This document shows, in pieces, positions 37,692 through 46,168 of a stretch of DNA of 64,000 nucleotides. The translations under genes and the position numbers were made by a program. The stretch comes from Ophthalmolycus amberensis (lineage: Eukaryota > Chordata > Actinopteri > Perciformes > Zoarcidae). The stretch spans positions 124,001 to 188,000 of the forward strand of contig JAFEUB010001216.1 of the NCBI GenBank assembly GCA_024529925.1, given 5' to 3'. The notes beneath the pieces were generated by a model. It was not told the DNA's origin. It did no database searches and worked only from the letters and a program-made list of their open reading frames with translations. Position 1 is the stretch's first letter; each line of letters opens with the position of its first letter.

Positions 37692-38496
37692 CAGCGGTGG
37701 GCTGTCAGGGCCTGCAAGGCCTTCTCTGCTGGCCTAAACAGAATCACAAAGTTATAGCTATTTTATAATTTTTCTTAAATACACTACATGTATTGTAATT
37801 TAGAAAAAATATTTTCCCATTATCTTATTTTCTCATTGCACAGCTACTGTCTTCCTCAGTTGCTCTCCTTTCAGTGCAGCTTGTAGAGCTTTTAGCCAAT
37901 CAGATTTCACCTCTGTGTCTTTAGGTAAGAAGAGAGGCCCCAGGCCAGCAGACTCACAAGTGAATCCCTTTGCAGTTTAAGTAAATGGGGACGATATTGT
38001 TGATTGTCATAGTCTTCAACCAATCAGATCTTTAGTTTGACATGTTGGGCGTATTCTTTGACGTGCCAGAGCCTGCTAGCTCGTCTACAAGTATGTCAGC
38101 ATTACGTGCAGCTCAGTTTTCAGGTGCAGCGCTGCATTGAGGTGCAGCGTGTGCTGTGATTGGTCAGTGGGCGAGCACGTGACTATCGTGAAACGAAACT
38201 TAACAGCAGAGGCTTAGTCGCAGTACTAAGAGTTCAAATTGAAAGATATAGAACAAATTATGACATTTTTTGCATTTTGCTTGGTGTAGATGATTATTAT
38301 TTTTACCTAGCTTTGTTTTTTTAACACTCAATGGCTGAAGGAGAAGGAGAAACGGATTAATACGAATACGTATATTGTTACAGCCCTAGAAACGAATAAT
38401 AACCGTAGCAGTGGCGCCATCATGAGGTTATAAGGTGGTATTTAAGCTGCAGGACAGCAGTGAAGGCCCAGGTATAAAATGCACGGCCCGCCACTG
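37692..38496 (+). mobile_element. hAT family A deletion derivative, 805 bp
   Basis: Begins CAGCGGTGGGCTGTCAGGG and ends GGCCCGCCACTG, as in the 35021 element. It shares its 5' segment (to about 38340) and its 3' terminal segment (GCGCCATCATGAGGTTATAA onward), with the middle deleted. Flanks GAAACTCA and GAAGCTCG match at 6 of 8 positions, a decayed target duplication. Only the first codons of the transposase remain. Confidence 0.85.
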
Positions 38497-38626
38497 GAAG
38501 CTCGTTTTCATTTTCCCCAATTTTCACTTTCATTCCAACTCCAAGAATCAAATATTAAGCCAGAGGCAAAATATTGGTCAAAATCAGTTTGAATTTATCT
38601 GGGGTGCCTGTCCTAATGTCAATTAG

Positions 38627-38775
38627 GCGAGACACTGAACCCCAAGTTGCTTTCTGTGAGCTTCAGAGCTTAGGACCCATCCAAAGCTTTTAATGATGGG
38701 TTAAATGCTGCAGGTACATTTCATGTAGGAACCTGTGTGAATGTATGGGACAATATAATGAAAGTTATTTTTCCG
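38627..38775 (+). mobile_element. Degraded SINE tail fragment
   Basis: Shares GACACTGAACCCC, GATGGGTTAAATGC and GTGTGAATGTATG with the better preserved SINE at 42501-42750. The tRNA-like head is missing. Confidence 0.6.
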
Positions 38776-39975
38776 TTCAAAATTTTTTTTTTTTAATCTT
38801 TTCCGTTCAAGAAATCCTGGGATTATCCACTTAAAATAACATAAAAACCACAAGAAAATATATAAGCCTTATTTATATTGACAACACCTAGAAACCACAC
38901 CAGGAAGTAAAAGAAATACACTTAACGAATGAACTATTCCTGTACAATGAATGAATAAAAGTGTGTTAAGTCCTTTTGACGAATGCTGGAAAAAAAAGCT
39001 AAGAATTCACAACCATTATCTTCAGTGGTGTCACTTTGGGTGTATTTTTCATCCCGTATTGGGGAGTAGACTGACACAAGAGTTTGGCCGAGGTGTCTTC
39101 CTGTCTGTCAGCCGCAGGAAATGGCTCCACACAGACGAGGCATTTAGCTCCCAGGTGCAGACCCGCCATTGGAGGACCTTGCCCAGATGGATAGTACTCC
39201 TTCCACCATAAAGACACTAGTCTTCCCCCTGCCCTGAAGCCACCGGTGCTCCTGCCCTGGTCCAGCCTCATCAAAAGAAGCCTGGAAGCTGGGAGGCGGA
39301 TATGCTGGGCTGCGGTGCCAAATCAAGCTCACTTTTCTTTTCCCTTGTAAGTGGGGGATAAAAAAAAAAAAAAGTGGGGGAGGTGTGCTTTTCTGGTAGA
39401 CACCAGCTTCTTTCTTTCTCCTCTTTTCTGACTTCTGCATGTGGGGCTCCTTGCAGGTGTCCTTTCCCCCCCCCCCCCCCTTACACCCAAACCAGATCCC
39501 AAAACACAGTCAAAACCAACACAGCTTGTTTTCTTTCATTGCTCAGTTTATTACCACTCATTGTCAGACAGGCACTAGAAATCAAATTGAGCTCACAGGC
39601 ATACACACACACACACACATGCACACATTCATCCTGGCTGCCTGCACTCTGTTCTCCTGCAGGTGCGAGGGTCATCCGCCTGGCTCTTTTCATGGGGCCC
39701 TCCCTTTCCTGTCCGTCTGCAGCCGTCCATTCAGCTTCAATCACAGCACCAGCCGGACGCCACCGCGCCGCTGGCGGGGCAGGGGAAGCGCCTCCGCACA
39801 CATCTTTCACTTGTTGAGCGACAAGCGAAGAGCGGCTGGGGGGTAACATAGAGGGTCTTCCTCCCCTGCGTCTCCTTCTGCTTTCATCGTGAACAACTTG
39901 CTTTCTGTTTGTGACGGTGCGGTCCTTCCCCCTGCCTTCATTTTCTCCCGCTCAGATGTGCTTTTACAAGAAGGA

Positions 39976-39999
39976 GGGGGGGGGGGGGGGGGGGGGGGG
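39976..39999 (+). repeat. Uninterrupted 24-nt G run
   Basis: Twenty-four consecutive G residues, preceded by AAGGA and followed by TTGC. Capable of G-quadruplex formation, and prone to length error in sequencing. Confidence 0.95.
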
Positions 40000-40049
40000 T
40001 TGCAAAGGAGGAGGACGGCCAGGCTCCCTGTGTGACCGAGGGATGCTGA

Positions 40050-40330
40050 GGTCTTTTTTTGTGGCTCATGAATGGCACATTTGAGGTTTTCAGCCTTGCT
40101 CGGTGCCACAAGCCAGCTTCACCTGTGGTTGGAGTCAATTGGCCGGTTGTCTGGCTGTCTGGAACCATGCCCATCTCTCCGCCAGCCAATTTGGTTACCG
40201 TGGCCCACTCAGAACCCAGCAAACAATGACCTCCACCTCGAAACCATCAATTAACTCTCAGCACACAATGGTGTAGCCATTCACTGTTTGCCAAAACTGT
40301 TCTCTGACACGATTAACACCCATGCTGATG
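40050..40330. promoter_or_regulatory. Candidate conserved non-coding element
   Basis: Repeat-free, balanced composition, about 4.8 kb upstream of olig1, with GTCAATTGGCC, CCAATTTGG and CATCAATTAACTC words. Speculative; conservation not testable here. Confidence 0.22.
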
Positions 40331-41514
40331 ACGCTAATACCTGCCCTCTGCCACACAACAACGTGCTAGTGAGTTTAATGTCTTCCAAGTTATTGCATGG
40401 CTGTAGAGGTTGCATGGCTGTTCCATTGAGCCCACAGTGCTGTGTTTTCTTGTGTTCGCTTTTAATTATCTCCACACAAAGAAAAAGTAAAAGCAGCGTT
40501 GCTCATGTTGTCGGGTGCTATTGAGTTTGCAGCTACGCTGGTGGCTCCTAGGCACAGCGGTGCTTAAGTCCAAATGTTATCATCAGCATGCTGACTTGCT
40601 GTTGTTAGCTGATACCTACTAGGCATTTCTGACTTTTCCAAAATTACATAAAACATTACATTAGGTGGAAAGACCACCATTGAAATTGCAAGTCATTCAA
40701 AAGTATACTCAAAACACATATTTTTGCATCACCTTCAACCTCACTTAGTCTTAGTCTAAAATATAAAATTACGGTTGTCCAATTTACAGTTGTGTAGTTA
40801 ATTTTAATTTTAACACCTACAAATACACTATGAGTGCAGATACATGCATTACGGGATGCGGTGGCATTAACGAACAATGCATATCGTCAAAATCAATTCA
40901 GCTAAAACATGCATTCCGCCACACACTCAAGAGCACGGGCCATTCAAATATTATTCATATCAGAGGGAACAATATTACCCATATCATGAAAATGACACGA
41001 TAGACAAATTAACAGAGTAGTAACTCTCCTATCACTCCCTCTAGGAAATACACGACTCCATAGTTCTTATTACTGACGGATTTATTCGTCTGTCAACACC
41101 GAGAGGGAAAAAGGAGTCCACTTGAAAACATGAATCTTCAAAGTAGATCACTTAAAAACTTAAATTTAACTTTAACACTTTGCGCGGAGTATATAGACCG
41201 CTGCCGCTTCGCACGTCTTCTTGTTGCTGTGCACCGGCTAAATGTGTCCCCAGCGCAACATAGGACGTAACCAGTGGCGGCTGGTCAATAGAGGACCATG
41301 GGGCCTGGCCCCACCATGAGCCACACAAAAAAAAAAAATATTATAATAATCATAAATTATACAAATTGTCAATATTTGTGTTTTTGAACTATGGAATGTA
41401 CCCAGTAATGCGTGTAAAATATGATATCAGCGCAAAATATATGCTGTTCCTGCTCGTCCTCTCCGCCTGTGTGCTCGTCTGCTCGTGCTCTCCACCTGTG
41501 TGCACGACACGTCT

Positions 41515-41693
41515 GAGAACGCGCAGCTAGGGGGGCCAAATCATTTTGGCCCAAAAGAGGCGGGTCTATGAAGCAGTTTAGCCAATTGCTGATTAAAGAT
41601 ATAAATGAGTGACATACAATTTAGCCAATCAGCGCCCTCAAATAGATTCAGCGTGGGGCCAGAACGATTTGGCCCCCCTAGCTGCGCGTTCTC
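41515..41693. repeat. 28-bp perfect inverted repeat inside hAT family B
   Basis: The arm at 41515-41542 (GAGAACGCGCAGCTA, six Gs, CCAAATC) is the exact reverse complement of 41666-41693. The arms flank 123 bp that contain a second small palindromic GGCCAAATCATTTTGGCC. Confidence 0.92.
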
Positions 41694-41723
41694 GTCAGGA
41701 GAAGTCTCTACAGGCGAGCGCCC

Positions 41724-41906
41724 GTGCCAGCGCGAGCAGTACTCCTCCAAGACCCGTTTGAGAGGAGAACTTTGGCGGAGATTCTGCAGGCCAAAGAGCT
41801 GATATCAGATCAGCCTGACCTCACAATCAGACAGCAGACTAGCGGTAAAGGGAAGCAGTACATGCGAAGCTTCTGTACTAGCTGTACACCAGACAGGTTT
41901 GGCTAG
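41724..41906 (+). pseudogene. N-terminal fragment of hAT family B transposase
   Basis: The frame reads FERRTLAEILQAKELISDQP and then RQQTSGKGKQYMRSFCTS, resembling the N-terminal region before the zinc-binding domain of ZMYM-like hAT proteins. After CTS the coding sense appears to continue one base out of frame (YTRQVWLAG), pointing to a single-base deletion, and then the element jumps to its 3' non-coding part. The DDE-type catalytic core is absent. The ATG at 41724 may not be the original start. Confidence 0.5.
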
Positions 41907-42500
41907 CTGGATGACGTCATGCTAATAATTTATTTAGCTTTTTAAAACAACGGGGACAGATCCAGCACGGACAGTTACGGGAGTGAGGGATGAGGAGGTA
42001 AGGAAACATGAGAACACCAGGACACAAATGGAGAACTCTGTCAAGCTACATGTTAGGCAAAGTGAACATCTTTTCTTCAACATAGTTGTCCTCAGTCTCA
42101 TCTGCTTAACTTGGTCATTGGACATCAACTTGGACATTGGTCAATGTGGTCACATCAACATGTAATAGAGATGGTAAATTAACAGTGAAAACTCATCATA
42201 GCTTAATTTAACATCAGTATTCATAATTACACTTCATGTTTACTTCTCCTGATCTTTACCTCCTATAACAAGGTCCATAGTGGCATCTCAATAAATAAAC
42301 ATGTTATATTATATTATATAAGTGTTATTTACTGATTTTTTTCGTGTTGGAATAAATGTTAAATATTTAACTGCCAAGTAATAATGCGTGTTTGATACTT
42401 TAATTTTTTTGCATTAAATCATACAGGGATGTTTGCTGAAATTGATAGGATGGCCCTACCTAGAACATTTTCCACCAGCCGCCACTGGACGTAAACAATA

Positions 42501-42756
42501 GGGGCGGCCGTGGCTCACTGTGTAGAGAGGGTCGTCCGGCAACCACAAGGTCGGCGGTTTGGTCCTTGGCTGAATGACTTGGTCCTATGCCGAAGTGTCC
42601 CTGAGCAAGACACTGAACCCCTAACTGCTCCCCGGGCGCTTCTCAGCTGCCCACTGCTCCCAGTAAGCTAGGGATGGGTTAAATGCAGAGGACAAATTTT
42701 GTATTTGTGTAAATGTATATGACTTAAAACTTAAATAAACACATAAAACCAAATGA
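42501..42756 (+). mobile_element. tRNA-derived SINE (V-SINE-like)
   Basis: The head GGGGCGGCCGTGGCTCACTG fits a pol III A box, and GGTTTGGTCC at 42556-42565 is a decayed B box. The central block GCCGAAGTGTCCCTGAGCAA, GACACTGAACCCCTAACTGC and the GATGGGTTAAATGCAGAG block follow, then an A-rich end. This layout is common among fish tRNA SINEs with a conserved middle domain. It sits immediately beside the right target duplication of the hAT element at 41272-42487. Confidence 0.8.
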
Positions 42757-42834
42757 AAATCCATATTCATAAAAACAAGTTGTACTAATAATATAAACAA
42801 GCATATTAAATAATGACATAAATAATATTTATGG

Positions 42835-43511
42835 CAGTTAACTTACCAAAGCTGCTGTTCACAATTTAAAGACAAAGTCCATCATTAATAAAGAGTTTAA
42901 TCTCACGGTTGTTCAGTACATCCATGCACTTTAGTTCCAGTAAGAAGTCCTTCTCGATTCATGGACGCCAGTGAAGACAGTCGAGCCTCCCCAGTTGTAT
43001 TTCCTGAATACGTTTTAATGCGTTTGAGGGCTGAAAATGTCCGCTCGACAGAGGCAGCTGATATTGGGTTTGTCACCGCCCAACATGTCACGCTAGTCCA
43101 CTGACCAATCACGTATGGCTAGGCCAGCTAGCAGGCTCTGACATGTCAAAGAATCCACCCAACGTGTCAAACTAAAGATCTGATTGGTTGAACACTATGA
43201 CAATCAACAATATCGTCCCCATTTACTTAAACTGCAAAGGGATTCACTTGTGAGTCTGCAGACCTCGGGCCTCTCTTCTTACAGAGGTGAAATCTGATTG
43301 GATAAAAGCTCTACTTAAAATAAGCTGCACTGGAAGCAGAGCAACTGAGGAAGACAGTAGCTGTGCAATGAGAAAATAAGATAATGGGAAAAATATTTTC
43401 ATAAATTATAATACATGTCGTGTATTTAAGAAAAATTATTAAATTATAAAATCGCTATAACTTTGTGATTCTGTTTAGGCCAGCAGAGAAGGCCCTGACG
43501 GCCCACCACTG
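42835..43511 (-). mobile_element. hAT family A fragment joining 5' end to C-terminal exon
   Basis: Read on the minus strand it starts at 43511 with CAGTGGTGGGCCGTCAGGGC, follows the family A 5' region to about 43110, then passes directly into a hAT C-terminal coding block (about 43085-42850). A GTAAGT-like donor follows on the minus strand at about 42846. The normal right terminus is not visible, so the 3' side is truncated. Confidence 0.75.
42903..43085 (-). pseudogene. hAT C-terminal dimerisation-domain fragment
   Basis: The minus-strand frame contains SAASVERTFSALKRIKTYSG followed by NTTGEARLSSLAS, the signature of the hAT C-terminal dimerisation region (Ser-x-x-x-Glu-Arg-x-Phe-Ser-x-x-Lys). 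Only about 50 codons survive, fused upstream to non-coding 5' element sequence. Its family link to the N-terminal remnant at 35646-35909 is inferred from sharing the same 5' flank. Confidence 0.8.
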
Positions 43512-44600
43512 CCTTTGAGGCATGCTTTGGGATTGGGCTGGAATAAACTTTGACTTGACAAATGTTCATCTTATTTTAGTGTGTTAGAATGCTAACATTT
43601 GCTAATTATAACTGAACACAAAGTAAAGCTGAGGCTGATGGGACTGACGTTATTTTTGCAGGAATTTGGTCATAGAAAATTATACAAAAGGACGTCCCAG
43701 GTAAAGTTTTGCCCCACCTGTCGATCATCCAGATTTTGTTTTAATTAACTGTAGATAATCCAAATGTTCCATCTGACTTCAGTAAAAGTGTTATGAAATG
43801 CAGTTCAACAATTTACAAAAAACGGACAAAATTTAAAATGTATAATTTTATTTGAAGATTTCAGAACATTTTGCTTGCATCATTCAAATGATTCTTGTAT
43901 TTGCAGTATTTGATGTGTTTGAATTCTGCTTGTTTGTCGGATTTGACTGTATCTGTGTTTTATATTCAATAACTCCCTTTAACGCGGACAGAGCTTTACT
44001 CAGATTAAACCTCTTTTTTACATCACCGTCCTGGCAAAGATAACAGCAACAAAAAGAGAATATACAATATATCAGTTCTAGTACACCCTGTAAAACTGGA
44101 TCTTTATGCTTGCTGTCTGATTACATAAAAAAAAACACAGTAAATATCAGTTAATTCATCAGAGTTTTTAATTTGATTGGCTCATGCTCCATCAGAGCTG
44201 GACAAAACCGGTTTTATTGGTGAAGCTCCTCGTAGAATAATCCAAAATTGCAAAAAAAAGAAAAACTTTCAAAACTAAATAGTTCAAATCATTATCAATC
44301 ATAACCTAATGGTAAACTCCTTATGAATAATTGAGTGTTTGAACGTTGGTTGTGCATGACTTTCTCTTCAAACTACAGGATTAACTAAATAATCCACAAA
44401 AAAAATTTGTTTTTCTGATATCTTGCCTTAAATCATCCCAATTTTCAATGGAATTTGACTGGTGTTGTCACCACTTACCTGTTCTGTATCATTTGAGTCT
44501 AACATAATAAAAGTCACGCATGAATATGTGTGTTTCTAAAGAGCACATCGTGAGTCTGGGAGGAGTTGAGTTGAGTTGGGGGGGTGCGCGAGGAGAGCAT
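43512..44600. other. AT-rich DNA upstream of olig1
   Basis: No gene or repeat recognised. The short frame at 43852-44043 is AT-driven. Confidence 0.45.
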
Positions 44601-44700
44601 TTGGCTCACTTTTGAGCCGTGTGAGCTGTCATTCTCACCACACGCAGCTGTGGAAATGAGATAAAACTGAGCTGCCACTTTAGGAAAGCTCTCATTCACT
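44600..44700 (+). promoter_or_regulatory. olig1: Possible olig1 promoter region
   Basis: A TATA-like GATAAAA lies at 44660-44666, with CAGCTG E-boxes at 44645-44650 and 44773-44778. It is about 325 bp upstream of the olig1 ATG, compatible with a simple 5' UTR. Weak, since the box is non-canonical. Confidence 0.3.
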
Positions 44701-44988
44701 CACTTGTGCAGCCAGAAACCTCTGAAGCCAAAAGTAAAAAACGCTAGGAGACTTTTTTATTGTGCTGGATGGCAGCTGTCTTCTGCACGGAGAGGAGAGA
44801 TCAACAGGTGGAGGGAATGAAGTTTGGATTTTTTGCACTTTGTGGATTTTTTAAAAAGCAGAAGGCAAGTATTTTGGCATTGGCTGTTTTGGGGATGTTT
44901 TTCAAACTTGTATCTTTTTCTGAAGACATTTCTGTTTAAGAAGTACACTGAACTACAACCCTGAAGATAGCACACCTCTGAACAGACT

Positions 44989-45756
44989 ATGAATGTGCTG
45001 TCGAACCCGGTGATCAGGGCCCAGGAGCAGCCCCTACCTCTCTGTGGCCCTGGGTCAATCCAGGACTTGCCCCACTGCTCTCCAGGGTTTAACCTGAGCT
45101 CCCGCCTAAACCCCATGCCCGTGCTCGGCCTCCAGGGTGGCCAAAGACCAACCAAACCACAGAGGGAGCTCAGCGCAGAGGAGCAGCAGGAGCTCAGGAG
45201 GAAGATCAACAGCAGGGAGAGGAAGCGGATGCAGGACTTGAACATCGCCATGGACGCCCTGAGGGAGGTCATGGTGCCTTACGCCTCCTCGCCATCATCT
45301 GCCTCCCCCCCGCAGTCCCACCAGCCCGGAACTCCTCCGGGCCGCAGGCTCTCCAAGATCTCTACCCTGGTTCTGGCCAGGAACTACATCCTCCTCCTGA
45401 GTTCGTCCCTGCAGGAGATGCGGCGGCTGCTGGGGGAGGTGAGCGTCGGGATGGGGGTGAACGCGGGGCCAGTCCCCCGGCTGTTGCTCGCCGGAGGGTG
45501 GCCCCTCATATCTGGCCCCAGTCAGCTCCTCCTCACCCAGGAGTCCCTCCTCACGACAGCAGCCTCCTCCTCTTCCTCCGCTCCATCGTCGTCTGCTGCC
45601 AAATGTCCCCTGCTGTCTCCGAGCCCCATGGAGGCCGCGCTAGCTCCTGTGCAGTGGGGCTCTGCAGGGGCCTCAGGAGGGCCCCTGTGCCCCTGCGGAG
45701 TCTGCAGACTGCCCAGATTCAGCCACTCCACCCCGGCTCCGAGATTCCCAAAGTGA
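44989..45756 (+). CDS. olig1: Oligodendrocyte transcription factor 1 (Olig1)
   Basis: 255-residue bHLH protein in a single coding exon. The basic region lies at about 70-83 (RRKINSRERKRMQDLN), helix 1 at 84-97 (IAMDALREVMVPY), and helix 2 at about 121-145 (LSKISTLVLARNYILLL). Between the helices the loop is long and Ser/Pro-rich (about 98-118), unlike the short loop of Olig2. The rest is Ser/Pro/Gly-rich and ends with CPCGVCRLPRF (CPCGVC at 234-239), echoing the C-terminus of Olig2. In vertebrates Olig1 acts in oligodendrocyte maturation and partners with other neural bHLH and Sox factors. The same order and strand as olig2, about 25 kb away, support olig1 over olig3 or olig4. The ATG is the first in this frame and follows an in-frame stop at 44986-44988 region context. 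Complete, no disruption. Confidence 0.93.
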   Translation: MNVLSNPVIRAQEQPLPLCGPGSIQDLPHCSPGFNLSSRLNPMPVLGLQGGQRPTKPQRELSAEEQQELRRKINSRERKRMQDLNIAMDALREVMVPYASSPSSASPPQSHQPGTPPGRRLSKISTLVLARNYILLLSSSLQEMRRLLGEVSVGMGVNAGPVPRLLLAGGWPLISGPSQLLLTQESLLTTAASSSSSAPSSSAAKCPLLSPSPMEAALAPVQWGSAGASGGPLCPCGVCRLPRFSHSTPAPRFPK

Positions 45757-46168
45757 CACTTTTGAAGTTTAAGAAAAGACTTGATGACTGTTATATCTTT
45801 TTTTTATATGAATTGTTATTTTTCTAACATTTTTAACTTGTTTATAATATTCTACTGCAATAACTCACAATTACCCTTTGAGTTTTTTAAACCTAATGGA
45901 TCTACTTTGTATTTGGTAAGCCAGTTTCTTTCTGAAGCAAATATAATAATCCCCTTTTTGGTTCAGAGATAAATTATATTGTATTACTCGTTTTATAATC
46001 CGAGAATCAATTGACGACTTTGATGATTCTTGTTGAAAGTGTGAGCTGTAATGCGTATGTTTATGGTGTGTTTGATTACGGTGTTGTAGGTTGTTGGTTG
46101 AAAGATGGTCACAATTTCAGGGGCCCACAACTGGACAGGGCCCAAATCAAAAAATCTTGTGAAATAAA
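45757..46168 (+). other. olig1: olig1 3' UTR (proximal estimate)
   Basis: AT-rich trailer with T runs. The AATAAA at 46163-46168 is a candidate polyadenylation signal; sites further downstream cannot be excluded. Confidence 0.5.
46163..46168 (+). terminator. olig1: Candidate olig1 polyadenylation signal
   Basis: AATAAA about 410 bp after the stop codon, followed by an AT-rich stretch. Not verified by any transcript. Confidence 0.5.

Larger units (their letters stand above)
38776..41271. other. Intergenic DNA with simple repeats
   Basis: Includes an A run near 39361-39372, C-rich tract 39467-39480, (CA)n at 39603-39620, and the 24-nt G run at 39976-39999. Several overlapping frames around 39374-39850 are composition-driven. 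The 40050-40330 segment is repeat-free and could be conserved. No gene recognised. Confidence 0.4.
41272..42487 (+). mobile_element. hAT family B deletion derivative, 1216 bp
   Basis: Ends CAGTGGCGGCTGGT and ACCAGCCGCCACTG are exact inverted repeats. Flanks GACGTAAC (41264-41271) and GACGTAAA (42488-42495) match at 7 of 8, fitting a hAT target duplication. The interior has a 28-bp perfect inverted repeat (41515-41542 and 41666-41693), a transposase N-terminal remnant (41724-41906) and an AT-rich 3' part. A second copy, opposite orientation, starts at 63134 and shares the same internal junction. Confidence 0.92.

Noticed and set aside
44757..45272. 171-aa minus-strand frame over the olig1 start
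   Set aside because: Antisense shadow of olig1; no domain.
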